Source: DATFVJ01 sp963851085
GTDB lineage: Bacteria; Actinomycetota; Actinomycetes; Streptosporangiales; Streptosporangiaceae
Length of the DNA stretch: 64,000 nt
NCBI GenBank assembly: GCA_963851085.1
Contig: CAWKNX010000021.1
Coordinates: 1-64,000, forward strand
Reading direction: 5' to 3'
Shown: piece by piece, positions 41,715-51,128 of the stretch
Layout: each line of letters starts with the position of its first letter
How positions within the stretch are numbered: position 1 is the first letter of the stretch
The notes under the pieces: generated by a model
The model's input: only the letters and a program-made list of their open reading frames with translations
Databases searched by the model: none
Told to the model about the DNA's origin: nothing
Program-made: the position numbers and the translations under genes

Positions 41715-42686
41715 TTGCCGAAGGAAGGTGGTCACATCAGCGGCGATGAGGTGCGGGACGGGGTATCGCTGACCAACCTCGACCAACCGCTGTTCGAAGG
41801 GGCGGACGCGACCAAGCGGGACCTGGTGGACTACCTGGACGCTGCCGCTGACCGCATCATCCCGGAACTGGCGGACCGGCCGCTTTCTGTGCTCCGGGTG
41901 CTCCGCGGCCAGGCGCCCTTCATGCAGAAGAACGTCCCCAAGTACACCCCGCCGTGGGTGCGGACGATCCCGCTGTGGGCCGAGACCTCCAAACGCGAGG
42001 TCTCCTACGCGCTGTGCAACGACCGCCGCACGCTGCTGTGGTTCGCCAACCAGCGCGCGGTGGAGTACCACCCGACCCTGAGCCGCGCCGACCACTGGGA
42101 CCGCCCCACCTACCTCGTGCTCGACATCGACCCGCCGTCCGCGGACGCGTTCACGCTGGCCGTCCGGGCCGCCTACCTGGTCCGCCAGGCCCTGGCCGAC
42201 GCCGGCCTTGCGGGTGCGGTCAAGACCAGCGGCGCGAAGGGCGTGCACGTGTTCGTGCCGGTCGGGGCCCGGGCGGCGGTAGACGACGTGGCCGCGGCCA
42301 CCCGCGCGCTCGCCGCGCGTGCCGAACGCCTCGACCCCGGGCTCGCTACGACCGCGTACATCAAGGACGACCGCGCAGGCAAGGTGTTCCTCGATTCGAC
42401 CCGATCGGGCGGCGCGACGGTGGTGGCGGCGTACAGCCCGCGGATACGGCCGGGCGTGCCGGTGTCGTTCCCGGTGGCCTGGGATGAGCTTGATCGCGTC
42501 GCGCCTGGCGACTTCACCGTGCACACGGCGGCGCAGTTGATCGCCGACCGTGATCTGTGGGCCGGCCGGATGCCCGAGCCGCAGCGGTTGAGCTCCGAGC
42601 TGATCGAGGAAGGCCGCGTCATTCCTGTCGCCCGGGTGCAGGCGATGCACGAGGGCAAACGGCGGGCCCGCGCGCGTCGCGGCTGA
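41715..42686 (+). CDS. LigD-type primase-polymerase domain protein
   Basis: 323 residues from TTG 41715 with GGAGG five bases upstream; GTG 41751 is an alternative. Archaeo-eukaryotic primase-type motifs: YLVLDIDPPSADAF (catalytic DxD), VKTSGAKGVHVFVPV, and TAYIKDDRAGKVFLD. This is the polymerase module of bacterial non-homologous end joining without fused ligase or nuclease domains. No ku or ligase gene is in the window. Confidence 0.9.
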   Translation: MPKEGGHISGDEVRDGVSLTNLDQPLFEGADATKRDLVDYLDAAADRIIPELADRPLSVLRVLRGQAPFMQKNVPKYTPPWVRTIPLWAETSKREVSYALCNDRRTLLWFANQRAVEYHPTLSRADHWDRPTYLVLDIDPPSADAFTLAVRAAYLVRQALADAGLAGAVKTSGAKGVHVFVPVGARAAVDDVAAATRALAARAERLDPGLATTAYIKDDRAGKVFLDSTRSGGATVVAAYSPRIRPGVPVSFPVAWDELDRVAPGDFTVHTAAQLIADRDLWAGRMPEPQRLSSELIEEGRVIPVARVQAMHEGKRRARARRG

Positions 42687-42724
42687 CTGTCCGGTGACTG
42701 TCTGTCGCGGACGGCTAGCCGCAC

Positions 42725-42991
42725 TCACCTGGCACGGTGATCCTGGTGCTCCGTCGCGGGCGCCGCCGGCTGCGCGGGGTGGATCGCCTCCGGATGTTTC
42801 TCCCAGGTGAGAAATTCGATCGGCCCGTTGAACCAGTGGCCACTTGGGCACCTGATTATGGCGCTCTCAAGCGGCCCGTCTGTTGATCCCTGAATGTACC
42901 TGTACTCTACCTCAGCAGGAAGTGCGCATCTCAAAGCGCCGTCCTTGTCGAGGTACGCCGGACAGTCAAGGAACATTAGCTGGCTTCCCAT
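42725..42991 (-). CDS. Small conserved actinobacterial protein
   Basis: 88 residues from ATG 42991 behind GGGGGAG. MFLDCPAYLDKDGALRCALP, then AEVEYRYIQGSTDGPLESAI and IRCPSGHWFNGPIEFLTW, with three Cys and a CPxGHWF motif, resemble a zinc-ribbon-like protein common in streptomycetes. The longer reading to 43054 is unlikely. Function is unknown. Confidence 0.7.
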   Translation of the reverse strand: MGSQLMFLDCPAYLDKDGALRCALPAEVEYRYIQGSTDGPLESAIIRCPSGHWFNGPIEFLTWEKHPEAIHPAQPAAPATEHQDHRAR

Positions 42992-43192
42992 TGATGGCTC
43001 CCCCAGTTGCCGTGATACTTCGGGCGGCCGACATGGGCTGTGGTCGCGACACACGCCCCGCTGCGCTCGCGCTCCTGGCGCCCCACATCGGCCGCCCGCA
43101 ATAGATAGAGAGCGCCGCGTGCACCACGGTGATACATCCGCCAGGTAACCAAGCGGAATCGCAGAAACTCGCGTCCCGATTCCGCTATCGGT

Positions 43193-43666
43193 TCACCAGT
43201 TGCCCAGCGGGCGCAGCGCGTCGGCTGCCTCGCTGACCCTGGCGCGCAGGTCCTCGCGATTGCCTCGGTGGTACAGGGGCCCGCTCGCATCGGCGAGCAG
43301 GAGGCGGGCCAGCGCGACGCCGCGGGCGGGGAGCGGGCCTGGCGCGAGCAGGCGGCGGATCAGTTCACCGAACTCGTCGGCGGCGCAGCTGACCCGGTCA
43401 CCGCACACCGGTACCGGCAGGCGGCGGGATACAGCAGGCTCCGCCGCCGCCGCAAGGATGCGCTCGGCGCTGCGGGCGAGATCGCGGCGCATGGGCACGC
43501 GCACCAGCATCTGGGCCCGCAGTGCCAGCCCTGCGCTGGCGTCGGGACAGGCTCCGTGCGCTAGATCACGATCGAGGCGGGCGGCGCGCAGGCGGACCAC
43601 GAGCCGATCCCGGAGGCGGACCGGCCTTGGGATGGGACCGCCGTTCTCGTTGAGCAGCAGGAGCAT
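43193..43666 (-). CDS. Hypothetical protein (157 residues)
   Basis: ATG 43666. The N-terminus MLLLLNENGGPIPRPVRLRD leads into an Arg/Leu/Ala-rich helical protein with LRAQMLVRVPMRRDLARSAE and a C-terminal GNREDLRARVSEAADALRPL. Similar Arg-rich helical proteins are common in actinobacteria, but I cannot name the family. Confidence 0.6.
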   Translation of the reverse strand: MLLLLNENGGPIPRPVRLRDRLVVRLRAARLDRDLAHGACPDASAGLALRAQMLVRVPMRRDLARSAERILAAAAEPAVSRRLPVPVCGDRVSCAADEFGELIRRLLAPGPLPARGVALARLLLADASGPLYHRGNREDLRARVSEAADALRPLGNW

Positions 43667-43814
43667 GCGTCACCTTCCGGACCGGGCCGAGCTGTCCAGG
43701 TGCGCTACAGCGTAACCGGTAAAATCAGTATACAGGTTACGAGTGACCGCTCAAAGGTTTAGCCGGTCACGACCAGGCCAAGCTGGCGAGATAACGCCGC
43801 CCCCGCCGGTGACA

Positions 43815-43856
43815 CGGCGGGGGGATCACGGGGGGTCGCCCCCGGGGCTGGCACTG
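43815..43856. repeat. Dispersed hairpin repeat, family 1, copy C
   Basis: GGGGGGATCACGGGGGGTCG and CCCCGGGGCTGGCACTG blocks match copies A and B. The repeat covers the last codons of the DUF5302-VOC gene, so it supplies that protein's C-terminus (SPGGDPP). Confidence 0.65.
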
Positions 43857-44467
43857 CCCTTGTCGATGACACAGAAGATATTGCCGTCCGGATCGGCGAG
43901 GACGACGAAGTCGGCGTCGGGCGGGTACAAGTCCCAGTCGACGCGCTCAGCGCCGAGGCTGAGCAGACGGTCGACCTCGGCGTCCTGGTCCGAGGCGTAC
44001 AGGTCGAGGTGGACCCGCGGGTGCTCCTGCACCGGCGACCCGCTCTGCCCGAGCGCCAGCCGAGTTCCCGGCCCCTCCGCCGGGATCAGAACGACCCACG
44101 TGTCCTCAGGCTCGTCGCGCGGCACATAGCCCAGTGCGGCCTGCCAGAACTTGGCCGCGCGGGCTACGTCACCAACGCCAAGAACAACCGTTCCGATGGT
44201 CAGCATGTCCTCATGCTTGGTCATGACCACGGGTGCCGCAAGCCAGTGCTCCCTGCCGCAGGCAGGTGGGTTCAGCCGCCACCCCTGCGGCGGAACGAAC
44301 GCCGGGCTTCGGGCAGGCCCGTGGGCGCCGTGCACCTTCCCTGCGTCCTTGCCCGCGTGCCCGTCGCCCGTGTCCACCTGCTTGGCACGCTTGCGCTCAA
44401 GCGCCTCGCGGAACTTCCGTTTCACCTCATCCTCGGAACGTTCAGGTCCTGACGCGTCGGCAGCCAT
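43826..44467 (-). CDS. DUF5302-VOC fusion protein
   Basis: 213 residues from ATG 44467. Residues 1-52 are a DUF5302 module (SEDEVKRKFREALERKRAKQ, KDAGKVHGAHGP), normally a stand-alone protein of about 60 residues. A linker of about 35 residues follows, then a VOC domain (LTIGTVVLGVGDVARAAKFW, VHLDLYASDQDAEVDRLLSL, VVLADPDGNIFCVID). The frame is open through the join, so this may be a recent in-frame fusion; a separate VOC start near 44215 is the alternative. Confidence 0.8.
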   Translation of the reverse strand: MAADASGPERSEDEVKRKFREALERKRAKQVDTGDGHAGKDAGKVHGAHGPARSPAFVPPQGWRLNPPACGREHWLAAPVVMTKHEDMLTIGTVVLGVGDVARAAKFWQAALGYVPRDEPEDTWVVLIPAEGPGTRLALGQSGSPVQEHPRVHLDLYASDQDAEVDRLLSLGAERVDWDLYPPDADFVVLADPDGNIFCVIDKGSASPGGDPP

Positions 44468-44627
44468 ACAGACCTCCTGCACTCGGATGGGTACGACTAC
44501 AGCCTCGCACATCCGGTACCCCGGACCGCCTCCTGGTACCCCCAGCCCGGCCGCGGCGGCTGCGGTGCGCACGGCATGGTTCCACCGTCGGGTGGGCCGG
44601 GGGTGCGCCGCCGCCTATCGTTTCCAT

Positions 44628-45626
44628 ATGCCGCTCCGCGTGCCGCCAAAGACAATCCTGGTGACCGGCAGCGCCGGGCATCTCGGTGAAGCGCTCGTCC
44701 GCGTCCTGCGCGCGGCCGGGCACGAGGTTGTCGGCGTCGACCTGCTCGACTCCCCGTACACGACCGTGGCCGCCTCAGTCCGCGACCGCGACGCCGTCCG
44801 TGGCTGCCTCGCCGGCGTGGACGCGGTCCTGCACGCCGCGACGCTCCACAAACCCCACGTCGGCACGAGCGACCGGCAGGCGTTCGTGGACAGCAACGTC
44901 ACGGGGACGCTGATCCTCCTGGAGGAGGCAGCCGCCGCCGGCGTCGGGAGCTTTGTGTTCACGAGCACCACGAGCGCGTTCGGCAGGACCCTTTCCCCCC
45001 TCCCGGGTGAACCCGCGGTGTGGATCACCGAGGACGTCGCCTCGGTTCCCAAGAACATCTACGGCGTGACGAAGACCGCGGCGGAGGACCTGTGCGAGAT
45101 CGTCCACCGGGATTGTGGCCTGCCCGTGGTGGTTCTGCGCACCTCGCGTTTCTTCCCCGAACCGGACGACGTGGAGGAGGTTCGCGCCGCCTACTCCGAC
45201 GCGAATGTCAAGGCGAATGAGTACCTCCACCGCCGTGTCGATATCCAGGACGTGGTGGACGCTCACCTGCTCGCCATGGCCAGGGCTCCCGCGCTCGGCT
45301 TCGCGAAGTACATCGTCAGCGCGACGACGCCGTTCACCTCCGATGACGCGTGCGGCCTGCGCGAGGACGCTCCGCGCATCGTCGGCCGGCTGTTTCCGGA
45401 CCAGGGGGCTGAGTACGCACGGCGGGGCTGGACGATGTTCCGGCAGCTTGACCGGGTCTATGTCAACGCCCGTGCCCGCGCCGAGCTTGGCTGGACGCCC
45501 CGCTACGACTTCCGCTACGTGCTCGACAGGCTCAAGGCCGGCGACGACCCGCGCAGCCCGCTCGCCCGCGAGATCGGTGCCAAGGGCTACCACCCGGTCT
45601 CCACGGGCCCGTACACCGTGCGCTGA
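44628..45626 (+). CDS. NAD-dependent epimerase/dehydratase (extended SDR)
   Basis: 332 residues from ATG 44628. Extended SDR motifs: ILVTGSAGHLGEALVRVLRA, AATLHKPHVGTSDRQAFVDS, TSTTSAFG and YGVTK with catalytic Tyr and Lys. It probably acts on a sugar nucleotide or similar substrate; no sugar cluster is adjacent. Confidence 0.87.
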   Translation: MPLRVPPKTILVTGSAGHLGEALVRVLRAAGHEVVGVDLLDSPYTTVAASVRDRDAVRGCLAGVDAVLHAATLHKPHVGTSDRQAFVDSNVTGTLILLEEAAAAGVGSFVFTSTTSAFGRTLSPLPGEPAVWITEDVASVPKNIYGVTKTAAEDLCEIVHRDCGLPVVVLRTSRFFPEPDDVEEVRAAYSDANVKANEYLHRRVDIQDVVDAHLLAMARAPALGFAKYIVSATTPFTSDDACGLREDAPRIVGRLFPDQGAEYARRGWTMFRQLDRVYVNARARAELGWTPRYDFRYVLDRLKAGDDPRSPLAREIGAKGYHPVSTGPYTVR

Positions 45627-45645
45627 AGCCCGGATGCCGTGCCGC

Positions 45646-46314
45646 TCAATTGGGGTTGTAGGGCGAGTACCGCAGTTCCGGGGCCGGCGCCGAGCGGAGC
45701 GAGCGCAGCATCGTGGTCTCCCTGGACAGCAGGGCGCGCTCGGTGGTCAGGCGGCGCAGCGCGTCAGGCTCGGCGAGCAGAACCTGCTTGTCCGGCAGAT
45801 CGACGATCATCGAGGCCGCGACGACGTAAGAAAGCAGAACCGGCTCGTCTGGCAGGTCGGGAACATTGACCTGCGCCACGCCGCCCGCGGCAAGCGCGTC
45901 GAGATAGGCGCGGAACCCGCGCTGCACGGTCTGGGCCGCGAGTCCCGTGGCGCTCTCGTCGCCCGTGTCCTCAGCGAGCACGTCCACCTGGCCCTGCAGG
46001 TAGGGCAGCGAGTCGTCAAGCTCCAGGAGCCGGAACCGCTGCGTACCGACGGTCACCAGATCGAACCGGCCGTCCTCGTGCTCCTCGACGTGGCGCAGCG
46101 TCGCGGTGCAGCCGATCTCGTGCAGCGCGCTAACGCCGTCGACACCAGTCTCGCGGCCCTTGCGGATGGCGATAACACCGAAACGCCCGGGCGCGGGCCC
46201 GTCCAGCAGGTCGCGGACAAGTCGCCGGTACCGGTCCTCGAAGATGTGCAACGGCAGCAGGAGGCCAGGGTAGAGCACGGTGCCGAGAGGGAACAACGGC
46301 AGCGTCTCGCTCAT
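45646..46314 (-). CDS. Lon-substrate-binding-domain protein
   Basis: 222 residues with the Lon N-terminal domain alone: LPLFPLGTVLYPGLLLPLHI, FEDRYRRLVRDLL, GRFGVIAIRKGRE and GCTATLRHVEEHEDGRFDLV. No ATPase or protease domain follows. Such LonN proteins are common in actinobacteria; they may bind misfolded proteins or substrates. Confidence 0.9.
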   Translation of the reverse strand: MSETLPLFPLGTVLYPGLLLPLHIFEDRYRRLVRDLLDGPAPGRFGVIAIRKGRETGVDGVSALHEIGCTATLRHVEEHEDGRFDLVTVGTQRFRLLELDDSLPYLQGQVDVLAEDTGDESATGLAAQTVQRGFRAYLDALAAGGVAQVNVPDLPDEPVLLSYVVAASMIVDLPDKQVLLAEPDALRRLTTERALLSRETTMLRSLRSAPAPELRYSPYNPN

Positions 46315-46369
46315 GTTGTGACACTATGCCGCGGCGATGCCGGGGAGAAACCGCTGCGGCTGGCCCGCA

Positions 46370-46579
46370 TCAGGCGGGGCACATCCACTCAGCACGGCCC
46401 TCGCGGGGCCCGTGCTGCGCGTCGTCCGGCGGCGGGAAGTGCGTGCGGAGCGTGAATGCGTACGGCGTGGGTCCGTGTTCCCGCAGATACCGCACGCGGT
46501 CCTCGGCCTCGGCCGTGGCCGGGGCGATGTCCCGCCGGATCCACCACAAGGCCGTATACGCCTCGGTCATGGCACTCAC
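46370..46579 (-). pseudogene. DUF3291 protein, C-terminal remnant
   Basis: MTEAYTALWWIRRDIAPATA and LREHGPTPYAFTLRTHFPPP match the end of DUF3291, a family of about 150 residues. The N-terminal two thirds are absent. It could be translated from ATG 46579 but lacks a good ribosome-binding site. Confidence 0.6.
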
Positions 46580-46634
46580 CTGGCCGTGGACCTGGTGGGT
46601 TGTTCATTGAGATCATGAAGGTAGGCCATACAGC

Positions 46635-47039
46635 TCAGCGGACGGGCTGGCCGATCGCGAGCAGATTGCCCTCGCTGTCCTTGAACCAGGCGCCACGTTC
46701 GCCGATGCCACCCTTGCTCGGGTAGTTGCCGGAGACCTCGGCGATCCCGCCGACAGTGGTCAGGCCCGGCAGGTCATACTCCTCGAACACCACACCTCGG
46801 CCCTTGAGCTGCGCCACCGCGGCGTCGATGTCGTCGACATCCCAGCTCATCTGGGTGTGCGATCCCGAGGGTGCACCCGCCGACTGGAACAGCGCGAACT
46901 CGCCGCGCGCGCAGCGGTAGAGCAGGCCGCCCGGCCGCTCCTCGCTGGGCTCGAGGCCGAGCTTGTCGGCGTAGAAGGCCCGTGCCCGCTCGAGGTCCCG
47001 CGCCGGGATCCTCGTGGCCACGGCACCGCTTTTGAGCAT
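46635..47039 (-). CDS. VOC family protein
   Basis: 134 residues from ATG 47039. VOC pattern: AVATRIPARDLERARAFYAD, KLGLEPSEERPGGLLYRCAR, then MSWDVDDIDAAVAQLKGRGV and AWFKDSEGNLLAIGQPV. Substrate unknown. It is the third complete VOC-only protein in the window, with a fourth VOC domain in the DUF5302 fusion. Confidence 0.88.
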   Translation of the reverse strand: MLKSGAVATRIPARDLERARAFYADKLGLEPSEERPGGLLYRCARGEFALFQSAGAPSGSHTQMSWDVDDIDAAVAQLKGRGVVFEEYDLPGLTTVGGIAEVSGNYPSKGGIGERGAWFKDSEGNLLAIGQPVR

Positions 47040-47119
47040 GGTTCGCCTCTCCCTTGTCTTCCCTTGTCTCCTGATCCGAGCTGACTTGATCGCGACGGCA
47101 CACCGGTGCGGCCCGGACA

Positions 47120-48199
47120 CTAATGGTGCGCGGTGAGGACAGCGTGGTGGTCGATGCCGTCATGGGGCTTCGGGTCGGCGTGCACGAGAGCCGCGGTCAG
47201 ACGTGGAATCGCGTGGATGAGGGCGTGCTCCGCCCCGGCCGCGACCTGGTGAGCCGCCACGGCGGAGCTGCCGGCGTCGACGATGACCTCGCATTCCGCG
47301 CGCATCCGGTGCCCGATCCACCGCAGCCGCACCTGCCCCACAGCCAGCACCCCTGGCGTGGCGCGCAGCGTGGCTTCGGCTCGGTCGACCAGGGCAGGAT
47401 CGACCGCGTCCATCAGCCGCCGGTACACCTCACGGGTGGCGTGGCGCGCCGCCATCGCCATCGCCGCCGTGATGGCCAGGCCGACAGCCGGATCGGCCCA
47501 GCGCCAGCCCAGGGTAACCCCGCCGGCGCCGACCAGCACCGCCAGCGAGGTAAATCCGTCGGTGCGGGCATGCAGCCCATCGGCCACCAGGGCGGCTGAA
47601 CCGATCTTCCGGCCGATCCTGATCCGGTAGCGGGCCACCAGTTCGTTGCCGATGAACCCGGCCACCGCCGCCGCCGCGACAGCGGCAAGATCCGACACGT
47701 CCCTCGGGTGCAGCAGCCGCCCGATCGCCGCACCGGCCGTGAGGATCGAGGACACCGCGATCGCCACCACGATCGCCACTCCCGCCAGGTCCTCGGCCCG
47801 GCCGTAACCGTAGGTGTAGCCGCGGGTCGGCGAGCGGCGCCCCAGGACGAACGCGATCCCGAGCGGCACCGCGGTAAGCGCGTCGGCCGCGTTGTGCAGC
47901 GTGTCGCCGAGCAGCGCAACCGACCCGGAGATCGCCACCACCGCCGCCTGGATCACCGCGGTGGCCGTCAGGCCTGCCAGGGAGATCCACAGCGCTCGTA
48001 TGCCCTCGGCTGAGGCCTCCATCGCCATGTCGACCTTGTCCGCGGCCTGGTGTGAATGCGGCCGGAACAGATGCAGGGCCCGGGCACGCGTCCTCGCCGG
48101 GTCATGCCCGTGACCGTGCGGGGGCCCGTGCCCGTGACCGTGGGCATGACCCCCGCCTGGGTGGTGCTCATGACGGGCACCGGCCTGCCGATCGCGCAT
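47120..48199 (-). CDS. Cation diffusion facilitator (Zn2+/metal efflux)
   Basis: About 359 residues from ATG 48199. A His-rich N-terminus (HEHHPGGGHAHGHGHGP, HGHGHD) is followed by six membrane helices with the CDF motifs LLGDTLHNAADALTAVPLG and ALVADGLHARTDGFTSLAV, whose H/D residues form the transport site. A cytoplasmic C-terminal domain follows. It exports divalent metal such as zinc using proton exchange. Confidence 0.92.
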   Translation of the reverse strand: MRDRQAGARHEHHPGGGHAHGHGHGPPHGHGHDPARTRARALHLFRPHSHQAADKVDMAMEASAEGIRALWISLAGLTATAVIQAAVVAISGSVALLGDTLHNAADALTAVPLGIAFVLGRRSPTRGYTYGYGRAEDLAGVAIVVAIAVSSILTAGAAIGRLLHPRDVSDLAAVAAAAVAGFIGNELVARYRIRIGRKIGSAALVADGLHARTDGFTSLAVLVGAGGVTLGWRWADPAVGLAITAAMAMAARHATREVYRRLMDAVDPALVDRAEATLRATPGVLAVGQVRLRWIGHRMRAECEVIVDAGSSAVAAHQVAAGAEHALIHAIPRLTAALVHADPKPHDGIDHHAVLTAHH

Positions 48200-48327
48200 G
48201 GAAGCAAGGATGCACCGCAAAACCGGTTGCAGCACCTCGGTAACAGCGCACGCTGCGCTGTTGCGACCTGGCCGCAGCCCGGCCGCAGCCCGGGCGGGCC
48301 GGCCTGGCAATCGAGCCGCGGCGACCA

Positions 48328-50979
48328 TCAGCGGGCAGGCGAACGCAACCCCGCGCCGATGCAGATAAACCCGGCGGCGGCTGCCACCGCCGCTGGCCCG
48401 CCGTCAGCGACCTGGCGCTGAGCCTGGCCCAGGGCGTACGCCGCGCCCTGGCCGGCCGCGATGAGCTGATGGAAGGCGACCATCAGCGGCGCTGTTTCCG
48501 CGTCGGGTATCGGCACCACCGAGGCGATGAGCTGCTGCGTGCCCAGGGCCAGCAGGGTCGCGCCGAGGCCGAGCAGCTCGTCGCCGGCGCAGACAACCGG
48601 CCGCCCGCTGTCGCACGCGGCGAGCACCACGAGCTGCGGGACCCCGTCCAGCCGCTCCAGGTCGTACACGGTGAGTGGGCCGTCTGCGAGCTGAAGCGAG
48701 GAGAACAGCGGGTTGTCCGCGCGGATACGCCCATGCGCCGCCAGGTGCACCAGGCCGGCCCGGTTCAGGGCCGCCGTCACGGCCTGCACGGTCGCGCGGG
48801 AGTCGGCCAGGCAGGTCGTCTTGTAGATCGCCGCGACAGCCTCGGCTTCTGCGCGGGCTCCGGGCAGTCCGGGGCCGGCCGCGACGGCGGCTTCCCCGGT
48901 CATCGCGGATGGGAGGCAGCTTGCCGCGTACCACAGGGCCGCCGACGGTGACACCGTGACCGGCCGGTCCGAGCACGATGGCAGGATCGACCACGGCACG
49001 GATTGCAGTGGCCCGGTCGGGACAAGCACCAATGGCCGGTCTCCGATGTCCGCGGCAAGCGGTCGCAGCAGGCTGGCGTCCAGCTGTGGCCCGGACTGGC
49101 GCAGCAGGGCAACGGCTGCGTCGCGGCTGGCCGCGCTTGTCCGGCGCCCGGCCAGGCGGCGCAGCGCGAACGCGACGAGATCTACAAGATCTTGTACTGG
49201 CTGGATCGGCCCGAGCTGACGCAGCCTGGTGCGCCCTTCGGTCACGGTGACTGCGTGTAACCCCTCGCCGACCTGGACAAACTCGACGAGTGCAGCCTCG
49301 CCAAGCGCTGCGGAAAGGCGGCTCACCGATACCTGGCTCGCGAGGTGATCGGATCCGCCGCCGCGCTGCTTGCGGCAATAGTCGCGGATCTTCCGCTCGA
49401 GCGAGGCCTGGCGGGCGCGCAGCACCGTGCGGCGGCGGTCCGAGCTGCCCGGGTCGCGGATCTGCGCCACGGTCGCCCGAAGCTCGGCGAGGGCGTTGTC
49501 GAGCACGGGATCGTCCGGCGGGCGGGCTGGCCGCGACAGCAGGTGGCTGGCGCGGCCGCGCTCTGCCCACGCGAGGACACGGCGAGCGTGCCCGCTTTCC
49601 AGGGCGATCCCAAGGCCGAGAGCGCACAACTCGCTGCGGTGCCCGGACGCGTACGCGCGCAGGTCCGTCGCGCCGAGCGTGGCACGGTACTCGTCAAGAA
49701 CATTCAGGCCCGCGCGGACCGCGATCCCTGCGCCGTTACGGTTTCCCTTAGCCTGCCGCAGCAGCGCCTCAGCTTGCCACGCTCTGCTCCGCAGCGTGGC
49801 GGGCCCACGTCTTCTTGCGTGGCTGGCTCGCTCCAGTATCTGGCAGCCCTGGCTGGTCCAGCCTCGCTCCAGGGCCAGCTGGCCCGCCAGCAGCTGCGCC
49901 TCAAGCGCAGCGGCAGGCCAGCCGCCGGCGGTGAGCACGTCCACGGTGCGTACCACCTGAGGAACGGCGACATGCGGCCGGTCAGCGCCGGCCAGGCGGG
50001 ACGACAGCAACGCGAACCGGGCCAGCGCGGCCCACCGCGGCCGATCCTGCCGTGTGAACTCATTAACCGCCTGCTGGGCCTGCAGCGCAGCACCGGCGGG
50101 ATCACCGTCAAGGACGGCAGCCCGGGCGAGCAGCAACCGGGCCTCCGGCAGCGCCATCTGCTGCCGCTCCCGCTCGAACGCCTGGACCGCGAGCTCGCCC
50201 GCCTGCCGCGCCTCTGACACGAGGCGCACAGAAAGAAGGACCTCGCAGCGATCGGCGAGAACGAAGCCAAGCCGGGAGCCGAGGGCACGAAATCGCTGTT
50301 CCGCGAGGTCGAGATAGTGCAGGGCGGCCGGCACGTCACCCCGCAGCGCGCTGAGCCAGCCCAGGTTCTGCCAGACAAATCCGGCCGACAGCCCAAGCTG
50401 GAGCTTTTCACATAGCTGCTCCGCCTCCCGTAGGTCCTTGCCGGCCGCGGCGAACTCGTGCCGGTACCCATGGACGACGCCGCGGTTTAACAACACGCGC
50501 TGTATCCACAGTTGATCGCGTGCGCGGCGCAGCGCGGGAAGGGCCGCGCGGTAACTCGTGAGCGCCTCGTCGAACCGGCCGAGCTGCTGCAAGATCGCGC
50601 CCCGCTGCGCCTCGGCGCGCGCTCTCTCCACGCCGCTGAGATCCCGCACAGCGGCGTTGATCTCACGAAGCGCCTGCCGTGACCACCCCCGGCCGTTCAG
50701 CGCGTACGCAAGCGTCATCCTGGCCTCGGCGGCAAGGTGCGGCGACCCCGCGCGCTGACCTGCCGCGATCGCCGTCCGCATGTGCCGCATGGCGGTGTCG
50801 AGATCATCGGTGTGCAGGGCAGCTAGGCCGAGCGCCCGTTCGGCAATCGCGGTCGCCGCGACATCGCTGGCTGCCCGGGCTTGCTCCGCGACCGCGGACG
50901 CCAGGGCAGCCGACCTGCCCGGATCAGCCTCTGCCAGGCGGAGTGCCTCGCGCGCCTGCGCGACGATGCTTGTGCCCAT
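48328..50979 (-). CDS. TPR-CHAT caspase-like protease
   Basis: 883 residues from ATG 50979. Residues 1-450 form TPR-like repeats (TLAYALNGRGWSRQALREIN, QQLGRFDEALTSYRAALPAL), then a helical linker and a C-terminal CHAT domain. The catalytic dyad is visible as His near 750 (VHLAAHGRIRADNPLFSSLQ) and Cys near 790 (LVVLAACDSG). CHAT proteases are caspase relatives in conflict and signalling systems. It faces a subtilase/sigma-factor operon across a 149-base divergent region. Confidence 0.92.
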   Translation of the reverse strand: MGTSIVAQAREALRLAEADPGRSAALASAVAEQARAASDVAATAIAERALGLAALHTDDLDTAMRHMRTAIAAGQRAGSPHLAAEARMTLAYALNGRGWSRQALREINAAVRDLSGVERARAEAQRGAILQQLGRFDEALTSYRAALPALRRARDQLWIQRVLLNRGVVHGYRHEFAAAGKDLREAEQLCEKLQLGLSAGFVWQNLGWLSALRGDVPAALHYLDLAEQRFRALGSRLGFVLADRCEVLLSVRLVSEARQAGELAVQAFERERQQMALPEARLLLARAAVLDGDPAGAALQAQQAVNEFTRQDRPRWAALARFALLSSRLAGADRPHVAVPQVVRTVDVLTAGGWPAAALEAQLLAGQLALERGWTSQGCQILERASHARRRGPATLRSRAWQAEALLRQAKGNRNGAGIAVRAGLNVLDEYRATLGATDLRAYASGHRSELCALGLGIALESGHARRVLAWAERGRASHLLSRPARPPDDPVLDNALAELRATVAQIRDPGSSDRRRTVLRARQASLERKIRDYCRKQRGGGSDHLASQVSVSRLSAALGEAALVEFVQVGEGLHAVTVTEGRTRLRQLGPIQPVQDLVDLVAFALRRLAGRRTSAASRDAAVALLRQSGPQLDASLLRPLAADIGDRPLVLVPTGPLQSVPWSILPSCSDRPVTVSPSAALWYAASCLPSAMTGEAAVAAGPGLPGARAEAEAVAAIYKTTCLADSRATVQAVTAALNRAGLVHLAAHGRIRADNPLFSSLQLADGPLTVYDLERLDGVPQLVVLAACDSGRPVVCAGDELLGLGATLLALGTQQLIASVVPIPDAETAPLMVAFHQLIAAGQGAAYALGQAQRQVADGGPAAVAAAAGFICIGAGLRSPAR

Positions 50980-51128
50980 AGATACGCCGAGTAACGCAGA
51001 AAGTCCCGCGCCCTGTCGAGAGTATTTAGTCCCCAGACGTATCAATTACGGGTGGGACGCCTCCGTCTGATAGGAGCACGCCATGCAGGTCCAGAGGGCG
51101 GTGCGTGACGCCAGAAGGAGAAACGCAG
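50980..51128. promoter_or_regulatory. Divergent regulatory region of the CHAT/subtilase locus
   Basis: 149 bases separate the two starts, with an AT-richer patch (GAGTATTTAGTCCCCAG, then TATCAATTACGG) near 51018-51052. It must hold promoters for both directions. No operator repeat is certain. Confidence 0.5.

Noticed and set aside
48404..49627. 407-codon frame overlapping the CHAT gene on the same strand
   Set aside because: It is a frame shadow of the CHAT protein, with Arg/Pro-rich composition and no domain.
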